Origin: Flexivirga endophytica
Lineage (GTDB): Bacteria; Actinomycetota; Actinomycetes; Actinomycetales; Dermatophilaceae
Assembly (NCBI RefSeq): GCF_014640635.1
Contig: NZ_BMHI01000006.1
Span: 186,001 to 250,000 of the forward strand
Length of the DNA: 64,000 bases
Direction: 5' to 3'
Part shown: in pieces, positions 26,377 through 34,694 of the stretch
Layout: the number at the start of each line of letters is the position of its first letter
Numbering within the stretch: the first letter of the stretch is position 1
Made by a program: the position numbers and the translations under genes
Notes under the pieces: model-generated
Seen by the model: the letters and a program-made list of their open reading frames with translations, nothing else
Told to the model about the DNA's origin: nothing
The model's database searches: none

Positions 26377-27449
26377 ACGACAACGACACCTTCCCCAAGC
26401 CTTTGCACGACCCGAGCGTTCGTGGCTTCGCCAGCGACAACTACTCCGGCGTGCACCCGGAGATCCTCGCGGCGATCGTCCGCGCGAACGGCGGGCACCA
26501 GGTCTCGTATGGCGAGGACGTCTACACCGAGCAGCTGCAGGATGTCTTCGCCGAGCACTTCGGTCCCGGTGTCGAGGCCTTCCCGGTCTTCAACGGCACC
26601 GGCGCGAATGTCGTTGCGCTGCAGTCGGTCACGAAGCGCTGGGAGGCGGTGATCTGCACCAGCACGGCGCACATCCACGTCGACGAGTGCGCGGCGCCGG
26701 AGCGGATGGGCGGGCTGAAGCTGATGGTCGTCCCGACTCCGGACGGCAAGCTGACGCCGGAGCTGATCGCGACCGTGTCGCTCGGTCGGGGCGACGAGCA
26801 CCACGCGCAGCCGCGGGTCGTGTCGATCACCCAGACGACCGAGCTGGGCACGGCATACACAGTTGACGAGATTCGGGCCATCGCCGAGCACGCGCACGCG
26901 AACGACATGGTGCTGCACGTCGACGGCTCCCGGTTGTCGAATGCCGCTGCCAGCCTTGGGGTTTCGTTCCAGGAGATGATCACCGACACCGGCGTCGACA
27001 TCGTGTCGTTCGGTGGCACCAAGAACGGCCTGATGGTCGGTGAAGCGGTGCTGGTGCTCAACGCGGACGTTGTCGACGGCATGAAGTTCCTGCGCAAGCA
27101 GTCGATGCAGCTGGCCTCGAAGATGCGCTTCGTGTCCGCGCAGCTGATCGCGTTGCTGTCCGACGACCTCTACCTGCGCAATGCAGGGCACGCCAACGCC
27201 ATGGCGCAGCGGCTGGTCGAGGGTGTGCGGGATCTTCCGGGTCTGACCGTGCCGCTGCCCGTGCAGTCGAACGGCGTCTTCCCGATCCTGCCGACCGAGG
27301 TTTCGGAGCGGCTGATGGAGAAGTTCCGGTTCTACTTCTGGGACGAGGCCACCGGGCAGGTCCGCTGGATGTGCTCCTTCGACACCACCGAGGCCGACGT
27401 CGACGCGTTCATCGCCGCTGTGCGTGCGGAGCTCACTGCCGCACGCTGA
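26373..27449 (+). CDS. Low-specificity threonine aldolase family, PLP enzyme
   Basis: 358-residue PLP enzyme related to L-threonine/L-allo-threonine aldolase (glycine plus aldehyde from beta-hydroxy amino acids). Seen: FASDNYSGVHPEILAAI, YGEDVYTEQLQ, FNGTGANVVAL, LHVDGSRLSNAAASLG, and the PLP-lysine in FGGTKNGLM. The GTG start overlaps the SDR stop by 4 bp. Third gene of the DUF6421-SDR-aldolase unit, ended by a large palindromic repeat. Confidence 0.86.
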   Translation: MNDNDTFPKPLHDPSVRGFASDNYSGVHPEILAAIVRANGGHQVSYGEDVYTEQLQDVFAEHFGPGVEAFPVFNGTGANVVALQSVTKRWEAVICTSTAHIHVDECAAPERMGGLKLMVVPTPDGKLTPELIATVSLGRGDEHHAQPRVVSITQTTELGTAYTVDEIRAIAEHAHANDMVLHVDGSRLSNAAASLGVSFQEMITDTGVDIVSFGGTKNGLMVGEAVLVLNADVVDGMKFLRKQSMQLASKMRFVSAQLIALLSDDLYLRNAGHANAMAQRLVEGVRDLPGLTVPLPVQSNGVFPILPTEVSERLMEKFRFYFWDEATGQVRWMCSFDTTEADVDAFIAAVRAELTAAR

Positions 27450-27543
27450 TCGAGTAGCGACGAAGGAGCGTATCGAGATCGAGTGCGAGCGGACACGTGG
27501 TCTCGATACGGCTCGCCCTTGGGGGCTCGCCTACTCGACCCAC
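27450..27543. repeat. TCGAGTAGC-type large palindromic intergenic repeat
   Basis: Arms TCGAGTAGCGACGAAGGAGC...GTATCGAGATC and GGTCTCGATACGGCTC...GCCTACTCGA flank a 15-nt centre. Palindromes of this wording are common between genes of many actinobacteria and behave like REP/terminator elements. Here it separates the aldolase gene from the convergent SGNH gene. Confidence 0.72.
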
Positions 27544-27586
27544 ATGGTTGACTCACTGCCTGAACCTCTCGGCGAGCGGAGGGTGG

Positions 27587-28408
27587 TCAGTTGTCGATCG
27601 GCGTCCGCTCGTCCACCGAAATAGCCTGCAGCTCAGGCCTTTTCGCGGCACGGTTGTCACCGGAGCTCTCGTGCTTGAGGCGGCGCTCGATCCACGGTGC
27701 GAGGTGCGTGCGCGCCCACGCGGCGTGCGCCTGTGCTGACTCCATCCGGGACAGAGCCGGCGCGGGCGGCAATGGCACGACCCAGTCGCGATCGCCCTCA
27801 CGCAGGCCGAGCGTCCACGCCGCCTGCTCGGCGACCCGCTGGTGCCCGAGCGTGGACAGGTGCAACCGGTCCGGACCCCACATGCGCACGTCCCGCAACG
27901 ACCGGAGCGTCCACGTGTCGACGACGAATGCGCCATGGCGTTGCGCGATGCCCCACACGTTCAAGCTGTGTATGGCGACCCGGCGCCCGACCACTTTCAG
28001 GAAGGGCGCCCAGGTCGGATCGCAACTGGTCGCCATCAGCACGTCCGCACCGGTGGCTCGGATCCGCGCGACCGCGGACTCCAGCTGGTCGGCCAGTGCG
28101 TCGAGATCCGCGTGCGGGCGCAGGCAGTCGTTGCCACCGGCGACGATGCTGACCAGGTCCGGCTGCAACTCCAGCGCGGCGTCGGTCTGCTGGTCGGCGA
28201 CGTCGGCCAGCAGCTTCCCGCGGATGGCGAGGTTCGCATAGCCGAAGGGCGTTGCGGCAGAGGCGTTCTCGGCCGCCAGTACTGCGGCCAGGCGGTCGGC
28301 CCAGCCGACATACTCGTCGTCCATGGTGGGGGACGGGTCGACCATGCCCTCGGTGAACGAGTCGCCGATGGCGACGTAGCGCTGCCAGCGGCGCGGCTGC
28401 GGGCTCAC
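27587..28408 (-). CDS. SGNH/GDSL hydrolase
   Basis: 273-residue esterase-fold hydrolase with all blocks: GDSFTEGM (Ser nucleophile), NLAIRGK (Gly), VAGGNDCL (Asn) and [10 protein letters not shown] (Asp-His). No signal peptide, so probably cytosolic; substrate unknown. The GTG start at 28408 overlaps the ung stop by GTGA, so it is co-translated with uracil-DNA glycosylase. The C-terminal 40 residues are charged and variable. Confidence 0.85.
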   Translation of the reverse strand: MSPQPRRWQRYVAIGDSFTEGMVDPSPTMDDEYVGWADRLAAVLAAENASAATPFGYANLAIRGKLLADVADQQTDAALELQPDLVSIVAGGNDCLRPHADLDALADQLESAVARIRATGADVLMATSCDPTWAPFLKVVGRRVAIHSLNVWGIAQRHGAFVVDTWTLRSLRDVRMWGPDRLHLSTLGHQRVAEQAAWTLGLREGDRDWVVPLPPAPALSRMESAQAHAAWARTHLAPWIERRLKHESSGDNRAAKRPELQAISVDERTPIDN

Positions 28409-29082
28409 GGCAGACTCCAGTCGATCGGCTCGGCGCCTTGGTCGGTGAGCAGCTTGTTGGCCTGACTGAACGGTCGCGAGCCGAAGAAGCCGGAGTGCGC
28501 CGACAGGGGAGAGGGGTGCGGGCTGGTGACATAGGGGACCGACCTGAGGTGCTGCGCGAGACCGCGCGCGTCCCGTCCCCAGAGGATCGCGACGAGTGGG
28601 CCGCCACGCGCGACCAGCCCGTTGATGGCGGCGGCCGTCACGTGCTCCCAGCCCTTGCCGCGGTGACTGGCGGGGTTACCGGACCGCACGGTCAGGACCC
28701 GGTTGAGCAGCAGCACGCCACGGTCCGCCCACGGCGACAGGTCGCCGGTGGTCGGGCGGGCACAACCGATGTCGTTGGTCAGCTCCTGGTAGATGTTCTG
28801 CAGGCTGCGCGGGATCGGCGAAACCTCAGGCGCGACAGCGAAAGACAGGCCGACGGCGTGTCCGGGAGTGGGGTAGGGGTCCTGGCCGACGATGAGCACC
28901 CGCACGTCGTCCAGCGGGCGTTCGAAGGCACGCAACACCTTGTCGCCGCTGGGTAAGTAGCCGTGCCCGGCGGCGACCTCCGAGCGGAGGAATTCGCCAC
29001 ACGCGGTCACCTTGTCGGCCACGGGTTGCAGCACCGGCAACCAGGACGCATGCACGAGTTCGTCGAGGGGTCGGACCGTCAT
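28405..29082 (-). CDS. ung: Uracil-DNA glycosylase, family 1
   Basis: 225-residue DNA repair enzyme excising uracil. Motifs: the water-activating loop [12 protein letters not shown] with catalytic Asp, [17 protein letters not shown], and the DNA-intercalation loop [17 protein letters not shown] containing the catalytic His. Length and order are standard. First gene of the ung-SGNH hydrolase pair; the ATG at 29082 begins [10 protein letters not shown]. Confidence 0.96.
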   Translation of the reverse strand: MTVRPLDELVHASWLPVLQPVADKVTACGEFLRSEVAAGHGYLPSGDKVLRAFERPLDDVRVLIVGQDPYPTPGHAVGLSFAVAPEVSPIPRSLQNIYQELTNDIGCARPTTGDLSPWADRGVLLLNRVLTVRSGNPASHRGKGWEHVTAAAINGLVARGGPLVAILWGRDARGLAQHLRSVPYVTSPHPSPLSAHSGFFGSRPFSQANKLLTDQGAEPIDWSLP

Positions 29083-29195
29083 ACCGACAACTTAACCGGA
29101 CGGCGACAGTGAACGCTTCACCCCTAGCTCGTTCGGGCCCCCGCGAAGTATCGGCGGGGAGCGAAGCGGAGGAGACGAACTTCGTGGGGTGTCCT

Positions 29196-29201
29196 TACAC
29201 T
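29196..29201 (+). promoter_or_regulatory. Candidate -10 box for a leaderless decarboxylase mRNA
   Basis: TACACT ends 6 nt before the GTG at 29208. A competing start is GTG 29184, which has GGAGGAGA 8 nt upstream. Confidence 0.35.
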
Positions 29202-29207
29202 CGCAGA

Positions 29208-30572
29208 GTGCACCGTTTCACCGAAGACACCGCAGAGCTGGGCCGATCGATCCTGAGGTATGCCGCCGAGCGGCTCTCGCTGGATCCGGTGCCGCTGGAC
29301 TTCAGTCGCACCGTCGAGGAGCTGGATGCCGTTGCCGGCGGGGCGATCTCGTCCGAGGGCATCGGCGGCCAGTCGGCGTTGCGCCTCTTCGAGGAGGAGC
29401 TGGCACTCGCGTGCCTGTCGATCGATCACCCGCGCTATCTGTCCTTCATCCCGTGCGCTCCCACCCGTGAGGCGGCGATGTTCGACCTCGTCGTCGGGGC
29501 GTCGTCCATCTACGCGGGTTCGTGGCTCGAGGGCGCCGGTGCCGTGTATGCCGAGAACCAGGCGTTGCGCTGGATCGCCGATCTCGCCGGGATGCCGGAG
29601 GGAGCGGGCGGCGGCTTCGTGCAGGGCGGCACGATCGGCAACCTGTCCGCGCTCGTCGCGGCGCGGGCTACCGCGCGAGCCAATGCTGCCCGGAGCCGTG
29701 ACGACGCCCGGCCCTACCGAGTGGCCGCGACGGCCGGCTCGCACTCGTCGATCGCGTCGGCGTGCGAGGTGATGGACGCCGAGCTGATGCCGGTGCGGCT
29801 CGACGCCCAACTGCGGCTCACCGGTGATGCGTTGCGCGAGGTGCTGCTGCGCGAGGGGCCGGAGACCTTCTTCGCGGTCGTCGCGACCGCAGGCACGACC
29901 AATCTCGGTGTCATCGACGACCTGGAGTCGGTCGCGGCGGTCTGCCAGGAGCTCGGCATCTGGTTCCATGTCGACGGTGCGTATGGCGGGGCGGGTCTCG
30001 CCGCGCCGAGCGTGCGTGATCGTTACAAAGGTGTCGAGCAGTGCGACTCCTTCATCGTGGACCCGCACAAGTGGCTCTTCGCGCCGTTCGACTGCTGCGC
30101 GCTGCTCTACCGCGACCCGGCGCTGGCGCGGGCCGCGCACACGCAGCACGCGTCATACCTCGACGTCCTCAACGAGACCCCCGACTGGAACCCGACTGAC
30201 TACTCGGTGGGGCTGACCCGCCGGGCGCGTGGTCTGCCGTTCTGGTTCTCCCTGGTTGCCAACGGCACAGACGCCTACACAGCGGCCATTGAGCAGACGC
30301 TGGAGGTCGCGCGCTATGCCGCCGACCAGATCAACCAACGGCCGTATGTCGAGCTGGTGCGCGAGCCGGATCTGTCCGTGGTGGCGTTCCGCCGGGTCGG
30401 CTGGAGCCCGCAGGACTACCAGCAGTGGTCCGACGGGCTGCTGCAGCGGCAGGAGGCGTTCGTCGTGCCGAGTTCGCACGACGGCGAGACGATCGCGCGG
30501 TTCGCAATCGTCAACCCCAACACCACCCGTGAGGACATCGCCGCGATCCTGGATTCGATGAACGCGGCCTAG
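29208..30572 (+). CDS. Group II PLP-dependent amino acid decarboxylase
   Basis: 454-residue PLP enzyme of the aromatic-L-amino-acid/glutamate decarboxylase group: YLSFIPCAPTREA, GGGFVQGGTIGNLSAL, ATAGSHSSIASACEVM, VATAGTTNLGVIDDL, FHVDGAYGG, and the PLP lysine in VDPHKWLFAPFDCC. Possible substrates include aspartate, tryptophan or diaminobutyrate; the sequence does not decide. Start is GTG 29208 (leaderless) or GTG 29184. Its stop overlaps the convergent sigma-factor stop by 4 bp. Confidence 0.88.
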   Translation: MHRFTEDTAELGRSILRYAAERLSLDPVPLDFSRTVEELDAVAGGAISSEGIGGQSALRLFEEELALACLSIDHPRYLSFIPCAPTREAAMFDLVVGASSIYAGSWLEGAGAVYAENQALRWIADLAGMPEGAGGGFVQGGTIGNLSALVAARATARANAARSRDDARPYRVAATAGSHSSIASACEVMDAELMPVRLDAQLRLTGDALREVLLREGPETFFAVVATAGTTNLGVIDDLESVAAVCQELGIWFHVDGAYGGAGLAAPSVRDRYKGVEQCDSFIVDPHKWLFAPFDCCALLYRDPALARAAHTQHASYLDVLNETPDWNPTDYSVGLTRRARGLPFWFSLVANGTDAYTAAIEQTLEVARYAADQINQRPYVELVREPDLSVVAFRRVGWSPQDYQQWSDGLLQRQEAFVVPSSHDGETIARFAIVNPNTTREDIAAILDSMNAA

Positions 30573-31504
30573 AGCGGGCCGCCGCGGGCGCCGAACGCCT
30601 CGCGCAGCACGGCCCAGGCATCGGCGACCGGGCCGACGTGCGCGAGCTTGTCCGGGTTGAGCACCGTGCGGATCGCCTGCACCTGACCGTCGAGGATCTC
30701 CAGCGTCCAGGTGTTGACGACCTGCCCGTCGCGATCGCGGAAGATCGCGCCGGGCTCGCCGTTCAGCTCGTGCAGCTCGAGCCTGCCGCCGATCTGACGG
30801 AACGGACCGATCAGCGCCACGAGCACGCGCGCCACCTTGTCGGTGCCGAAGATGCCCGCGCCCCATTGCGGCGCCCGGCCGCCGCTGTCGCTGACCAGGT
30901 GGACGTCGGCGGCCAGGAGCTCGCGCAGGGCGTCCACATCGCCGTCCCGGAAGGCGCCGAAGAAGCGACCGGCCAATTCGTCGCGCTCGCGCCGGTCGAC
31001 CGCGAACCTGCTGCGGCCGGCCGCCATGTGCCGCCGCGCGCGGCTGGCCAGCTGGCGGCAGGCGTCCTCGCTGCGGTCCACGGCCGCGGCCACGTCGGCG
31101 AAGTCGAACCCGAAGACGTCGCGCAGCACGAAGACCGCGCGTTCCAGCGGCGAGAGTCGCTCCAGCAGCAACAGGGCGGCCATCGACACGGAGTCGGCCA
31201 ACTCCGCGGCACGCTCGGGATCCTCGTAGGGATCGGTCAGCAGCGGCTCGGGGAACCACTCTCCGACATACGATTCGCGACGTTGGCGTGCCGAGCGCAG
31301 CACGTCGATGGCGAGCCGGGTCACCACCGTGGAGAGGAACGACTTGGGCGATTCGACGGTGTCGGCGACGCGCTCGAAACGCAGCCAGGCGTCTTGTACG
31401 ACGTCCTCGCTCTCAGTGACGCTGCTGGTGATGCGATAGGCGATCGAGAAGAGCAACGGCCGCAGGTCCTCGAAAGCCTCTGCGGGATCGGGGGATTCGG
31501 TCAT
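30569..31504 (-). CDS. sigJ: ECF41-type RNA polymerase sigma factor (SigJ-like)
   Basis: 311 residues: sigma region 2 (LLFSIAYRITSSVTESEDVVQDAWLRF), the linker WFPEPLL typical of ECF41, sigma region 4 (LSPLERAVFVLRDVFGFDFADVA), and a C-terminal SnoaL-like domain (from about residue 190) that modulates activity in place of an anti-sigma factor. ECF41 factors usually sit beside a carboxymuconolactone decarboxylase, oxidoreductase or epimerase gene; here the start overlaps the epimerase stop by ATGA. An ECF41-like promoter before the epimerase suggests autoregulation. Confidence 0.93.
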   Translation of the reverse strand: MTESPDPAEAFEDLRPLLFSIAYRITSSVTESEDVVQDAWLRFERVADTVESPKSFLSTVVTRLAIDVLRSARQRRESYVGEWFPEPLLTDPYEDPERAAELADSVSMAALLLLERLSPLERAVFVLRDVFGFDFADVAAAVDRSEDACRQLASRARRHMAAGRSRFAVDRRERDELAGRFFGAFRDGDVDALRELLAADVHLVSDSGGRAPQWGAGIFGTDKVARVLVALIGPFRQIGGRLELHELNGEPGAIFRDRDGQVVNTWTLEILDGQVQAIRTVLNPDKLAHVGPVADAWAVLREAFGARGGPL

Positions 31505-32433
31505 CGGAGCTCCTTCTCGAACCCGTCACGCCACGACTTGTATGCCGGAGACCAGCCCAGCTCGCGCTTCGCCTTGGTGTTGGCGAAACCGCGCCCCTTG
31601 GTCATCATGACGACCGCCTGGTCTCCTGCCAAGAGTCGACCCAGCCAGACGGGGATCCGCATCGGGGGCTTGGCACCCGCGCACTTCGCGAGCCAGGGCA
31701 GCCATTCGGCTGCCGGCGCGGGTTCGTCGTCGACGATGTTGAACAGGCCGGTCGCGCGCTGCTCGATCGCGAGCACGGTCGCGCTGCCTGCGTCGTCCAG
31801 GTGGATCCAGGAGCTGATGCCGGCAGCGCCACCGATCAGCGGGTACTGCCGCTTGCGGAGCAGCGTGACCTGGTCGTCGATGGCCCCGGGGCCGTAGAGC
31901 GCGCCATACCGCAGCACTGCGCCGCCGACGGCGAGCACCTTCTCCTCGAGGTCCCTTGCGATGCGCAGGCCGGCGTATGACGCGGTGCCCGGCATCAGGT
32001 TCTGCGGGACGTCCTCGGTCTGGACCGGCCCGCTGTCGGGGTCGCCGTTCCAGCTGGCGTAGCCCTGGGCGACCACGTGTCCTACCCCGGCCAGCCGCGC
32101 GGCGGCCAGCAGGTTGTCGGTGCCCTCCGACCGGAGTCGATTGGTGATCGCGAACCACTTGTCCGGATGTTTGATGTCCGGTTTGCCGGCGTGCGGCACC
32201 GAGATCGCGGTCCTCTGGTGGACGACGACGTCCGGAGCCGCTGCCGCCACCGCGGCCCGGACCGCGTCCGCGTCCAAGCCGTCCATCACCACGGGCTCCG
32301 CGCCGAGATCGGCCAACAGGTCAAGTTTGGCTGCGCTCGTCGTCGTTGCGGTCACTGCGTGCCCGCGGGCGACGAGTTGCGGGATCAGCCGCCGCCCCAG
32401 CACTCCGCTGCCACCTGCCACAAACACTCGCAT
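31501..32433 (-). CDS. NAD-dependent epimerase, partner of the ECF41 sigma factor
   Basis: 310-residue extended SDR: nucleotide site FVAGGSGVLGRRLIPQL, catalytic YAGLRIARDLE (YxxxR in place of YxxxK), LRYGALYGPG, and a C-terminal fold ending KRELGWSPAYKSWRDGF. This is the COE-class partner gene typical for ECF41 factors. Cofactor binding looks intact but the Lys of the catalytic pair is replaced, so activity may differ. First gene of the epimerase-sigJ operon; ATG at 32433 with an AAGGAG at 8 nt. Confidence 0.87.
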   Translation of the reverse strand: MRVFVAGGSGVLGRRLIPQLVARGHAVTATTTSAAKLDLLADLGAEPVVMDGLDADAVRAAVAAAAPDVVVHQRTAISVPHAGKPDIKHPDKWFAITNRLRSEGTDNLLAAARLAGVGHVVAQGYASWNGDPDSGPVQTEDVPQNLMPGTASYAGLRIARDLEEKVLAVGGAVLRYGALYGPGAIDDQVTLLRKRQYPLIGGAAGISSWIHLDDAGSATVLAIEQRATGLFNIVDDEPAPAAEWLPWLAKCAGAKPPMRIPVWLGRLLAGDQAVVMMTKGRGFANTKAKRELGWSPAYKSWRDGFEKELR

Positions 32434-32470
32434 TGCGTACTCCTTCGTGGTTCTTGCGTTTGCTGCAGGA

Positions 32471-32497
32471 GACGAGATGGGTCATCGGGTTGTGACA
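32471..32497 (-). promoter_or_regulatory. ECF41-type promoter for epimerase-sigJ
   Basis: On the minus strand TGTCACA, then a 16-nt spacer, then CGTC, about 38 nt upstream of the epimerase ATG. This is the published ECF41 consensus in wording and spacing; seen directly, activity inferred. Confidence 0.8.
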
Positions 32498-32532
32498 TCG
32501 CGCAGTTGCGTGGGTCTGGCTCGGTGCGTGTG

Positions 32533-32706
32533 GGTCTCCACTGGGTCGAGGTATGTGCGGGCGTGCGGCCCTGGGGCGTGCACAGGTCTCCACTGGGTCG
32601 AGGTAGGTACGGTGGTGCGGCCCTGGGGCGTGCGGGGGTCCCCACTGGGTCGAGGTAGGTACGGTTGAAGCTGGAGCCGACGTGCACAGGTCCCCACTGG
32701 GTCGAC
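32533..32706. repeat. 52-bp tandem repeat array (3.3 units)
   Basis: The core GGTCYCCACTGGGTCGA recurs at 32533, 32585, 32637 and 32689, an exact 52-bp period. Between the first three the remainder (GGTAGGTACGGTGGTGCGG then CCCTGGGGCGTGC) is also largely conserved, unlike CRISPR spacers; the last interval has diverged. A 52-bp period is not a multiple of three and no frame looks protein-like. It lies between the ECF41 promoter and the promoter of the DUF3263 gene. Confidence 0.88.
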
Positions 32707-32784
32707 CGATGCGCACGTGGAACGTAGGCGCCGAGTCACAGGCGCCACATGCGTCACGACATGCCGACAGTGGTGCTTGCCGGA

Positions 32785-32814
32785 ATGACATCGGTGTGAT
32801 TTACCGCCTATCAT
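32785..32814 (+). promoter_or_regulatory. Housekeeping-type promoter before the leader ORF/DUF3263 gene
   Basis: ATGACA, 18-nt spacer, TATCAT. Transcription would begin near 32821, ahead of a GAAGGGA ribosome site at 32841. Confidence 0.5.
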
Positions 32815-32854
32815 CGGTCTCGGACATCCGCTGACGAGCTGAAGGGACATTCAT

Positions 32855-32926
32855 ATGGGCGAGCGCAGCGAGCTACAAAAGGCTCAGGCGAATGCCAGCG
32901 CCCGAGGCACGAGGGGACTGGCATGA
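32855..32926 (+). CDS. 23-codon leader ORF coupled to the DUF3263 gene
   Basis: ATG at 32855 has GAAGGGA 7 nt upstream and follows a good promoter. The 23-residue product starts MGERSELQKAQANAS, is polar and basic, and its TGA overlaps the DUF3263 ATG in an ATGA. The placement fits a leader peptide or a small protein translated with DUF3263. No homologue is recognised. The DUF3263 ATG itself has no independent strong ribosome site except GAGGGGAC inside this ORF. Confidence 0.5.
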   Translation: MGERSELQKAQANASARGTRGLA

Positions 32927-33219
32927 ACGCCGCCGCGGAACAGCAGGTCATGCCGTCGGACAACTGTGAACTCAGTGAGCGTGACGCCTCGATCCTGTCG
33001 TTCGAGCGCAACTGGTGGAAGCTCCAGGGCGCCAAGGAACAGGCCATCCGCGAGACCTTCAACATGAGCTCGACCCGCTACTACCAGGTGCTCAATGCCG
33101 TCATCGACACTCCTGCGGCGCTGAAATACGACCCGATGCTGGTCAAGCGGCTGCAGCGACTGCGCTCCGGCCGGATGCGCCAGCGCACCGCCCGCCGACT
33201 GGGCTTCGACCTCGACTGA
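32923..33219 (+). CDS. DUF3263 small helix-turn-helix-like protein
   Basis: 98-residue actinobacterial DUF3263 protein: LSERDASILSFERNWWKLQGAKEQAIRE followed by FNMSSTRYYQVLNAVIDTPAAL, which looks like a sigma-region-4-like helix-turn-helix, and a basic tail RLRSGRMRQRTARR. Probably DNA binding, function unproven. It is ended by a 20-bp perfect hairpin and preceded by the coupled leader ORF. Homologues are commonly single genes in Mycobacterium and Streptomyces. Confidence 0.85.
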   Translation: MNAAAEQQVMPSDNCELSERDASILSFERNWWKLQGAKEQAIRETFNMSSTRYYQVLNAVIDTPAALKYDPMLVKRLQRLRSGRMRQRTARRLGFDLD

Positions 33220-33239
33220 GTCCTCCGACTTCGCTCTCA

Positions 33240-33293
33240 CACAACAGGGCGACGCGCGCAACGAATTGTTCGTGCGCGCGTCGCCCTGTTGTG
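33240..33293 (+). terminator. Perfect 20-bp hairpin terminator
   Basis: CACAACAGGGCGACGCGCGC (33240-33259) is perfectly complementary to 33274-33293 with a 14-nt loop, 20 bp after the DUF3263 stop. Very stable; no long T-tract follows. Confidence 0.75.
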
Positions 33294-33376
33294 ATCGTCG
33301 CTACGTCGGCGGTCGGCGGATACTGCGGTCGCCTCATCTGCGCCGTCGCCGCTGCGCCCGTCCCCCCCCCATTTCT

Positions 33377-33445
33377 CGAATGACGGCTCCCTCGGCGAGT
33401 GACGGTCAGTTCAGACCGTCACTCGCCGAAGAAGCCGTCAGTCGG
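33377..33445. repeat. 69-bp palindromic repeat, family 1, copy 1
   Basis: Outer arms GAATGACGGCTCCCTC / GAAGAAGCCGTCAGTC and inner arms GGCGAGTGACGGT / ACCGTCACTCGCC around a short centre. It lies between DUF3263 and the convergent acyl-CoA dehydrogenase, whose stop codon is 3 bp away. Nine cytosines in a row sit just upstream (33362-33370). Confidence 0.85.
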
Positions 33446-33447
33446 CG

Positions 33448-34689
33448 TCAGTGTGCGGTCGGTGAGGTGGCTCGGGCGTCCGCTTGGCGGCGCAGCTCAC
33501 GGCGGGCCAGCGACGCCTTGTGCACCTCGTCCGGGCCATCGGCGAAGCGCAACGTGCGGATCCCGGCATACGCACGCGCCAGCGGGAAGTCCTGGGAGAG
33601 GCCGGCGGCGCCATACAGCTGGATCGCCTTGTCGAGGATCCACTGCACGGTCTCCGGAGTCGCGATCTTGATCGCCTGGATCTCCGTGTGCGCGCCCTTG
33701 TTGCCGACAGTGTCCATCAACCACGCGGTCTTGAGCACCAGCAGGCGCAGTTGCTCCAGACGCACCCGGGACTCGGCGATCCAATCGCGTATGACGCCCT
33801 GCTCCGACAGCGGCTTCCCGAACGTCGTCCGGGCGTCGGCACGCTCGCACATCAGCTCGATCGCCTTCTCCGCCAGGCCGATCGAGCGCATGCAGTGGTG
33901 GACGCGTCCGGGGCCGAGGCGGGCCTGAGCGATCGCGAAGCCGAGTCCTTCGCCGGCGATGAGGTTGGTCGCCGGCACTCGCGCGTCGTGGAACTCCAGC
34001 TCGGCGTGGCCGCCGTGGTCGTGGTCGTCATACCCGAAGACCTCCATGCCGCGTTTGACGACGAGGCCGGGGGTGTCCCGCGGGACGAGGATCTGCGACT
34101 GCTGGCGGTGCCGGTCGGCGGTCGGGTCGGTCTTGCCCATCACGATGAAGATCTTCGCGTCCGGGTTCATCGCTCCGGTGATCCACCACTTGCGCCCGTT
34201 GAGGACGTATTCGTCGCCGTCGCGCTCGATGCGGGTGGCGATGTTGGTGGCATCGGAGGAAGCGACGTCCGGCTCGGTCATTGCGAAGGATGAGCGAATC
34301 TCACCGCGCAGCAACGGCTTCAGCCACTGCTCCTGCTGCTCCGGCGTCCCGAACTCGTTCAGCACCTCCATGTTGCCGGTGTCCGGCGCTGCGCAGTTGA
34401 GTGCGGCCGGGGCGAGGAGGGACCGGCCCGTGATCTCGGCGAGCGGCGCGTACTGCAGGTTGGTCAGACCCGCGCCCTTGTCGCCGGGCAGGAAGAGGTT
34501 CCACAGCCCGGCCGTCCTGGCCTTGTCCTGCAGGTCGAGGAAGACCGGCACCCGCGTCCACGCCCATGGGTCGTCGGAGGCCGCGAGCTGCTCCTCGAAG
34601 ACCGGCTCTGCCGGTGTGACTTCGTTGTCCAGGAAGTCACGCACGCGCGCTCGGAGGTCTTCGGTTTTGGGGTCGAATCCGAAATCCAT
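33448..34689 (-). CDS. Acyl-CoA dehydrogenase (long ACAD10/11-like type)
   Basis: 413-residue flavoenzyme: MDFGFDPKTEDLRARVRDFL, FAMTEPDVASSDATNI, NGRKWWITGAMNPDAKIFIVMG, HAELEFHDARVPATNLI, ERADARTTFGKPLSEQG, IQLYGAAGLSQDFPLARAYAG, FADGPDEVHKASLARREL. The insertion-free order resembles the bacterial ACAD11 class usually found with an aminoglycoside-phosphotransferase-like kinase, exactly the upstream neighbour here. That pairing in eukaryotes handles 4-hydroxy acids (known for ACAD10/11); similar here by inference. The ATG at 34689 starts 6 bp after the kinase stop. Confidence 0.91.
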   Translation of the reverse strand: MDFGFDPKTEDLRARVRDFLDNEVTPAEPVFEEQLAASDDPWAWTRVPVFLDLQDKARTAGLWNLFLPGDKGAGLTNLQYAPLAEITGRSLLAPAALNCAAPDTGNMEVLNEFGTPEQQEQWLKPLLRGEIRSSFAMTEPDVASSDATNIATRIERDGDEYVLNGRKWWITGAMNPDAKIFIVMGKTDPTADRHRQQSQILVPRDTPGLVVKRGMEVFGYDDHDHGGHAELEFHDARVPATNLIAGEGLGFAIAQARLGPGRVHHCMRSIGLAEKAIELMCERADARTTFGKPLSEQGVIRDWIAESRVRLEQLRLLVLKTAWLMDTVGNKGAHTEIQAIKIATPETVQWILDKAIQLYGAAGLSQDFPLARAYAGIRTLRFADGPDEVHKASLARRELRRQADARATSPTAH

Positions 34690-34694
34690 TGTGG

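Noticed and set aside
32533..32706. CRISPR array
   Set aside because: Only four short cores, and the sequences between them are themselves alike; no cas genes.
33362..33370. Phase-variable cytosine tract
   Set aside because: Nine Cs, but not within a gene or between recognisable promoter boxes.
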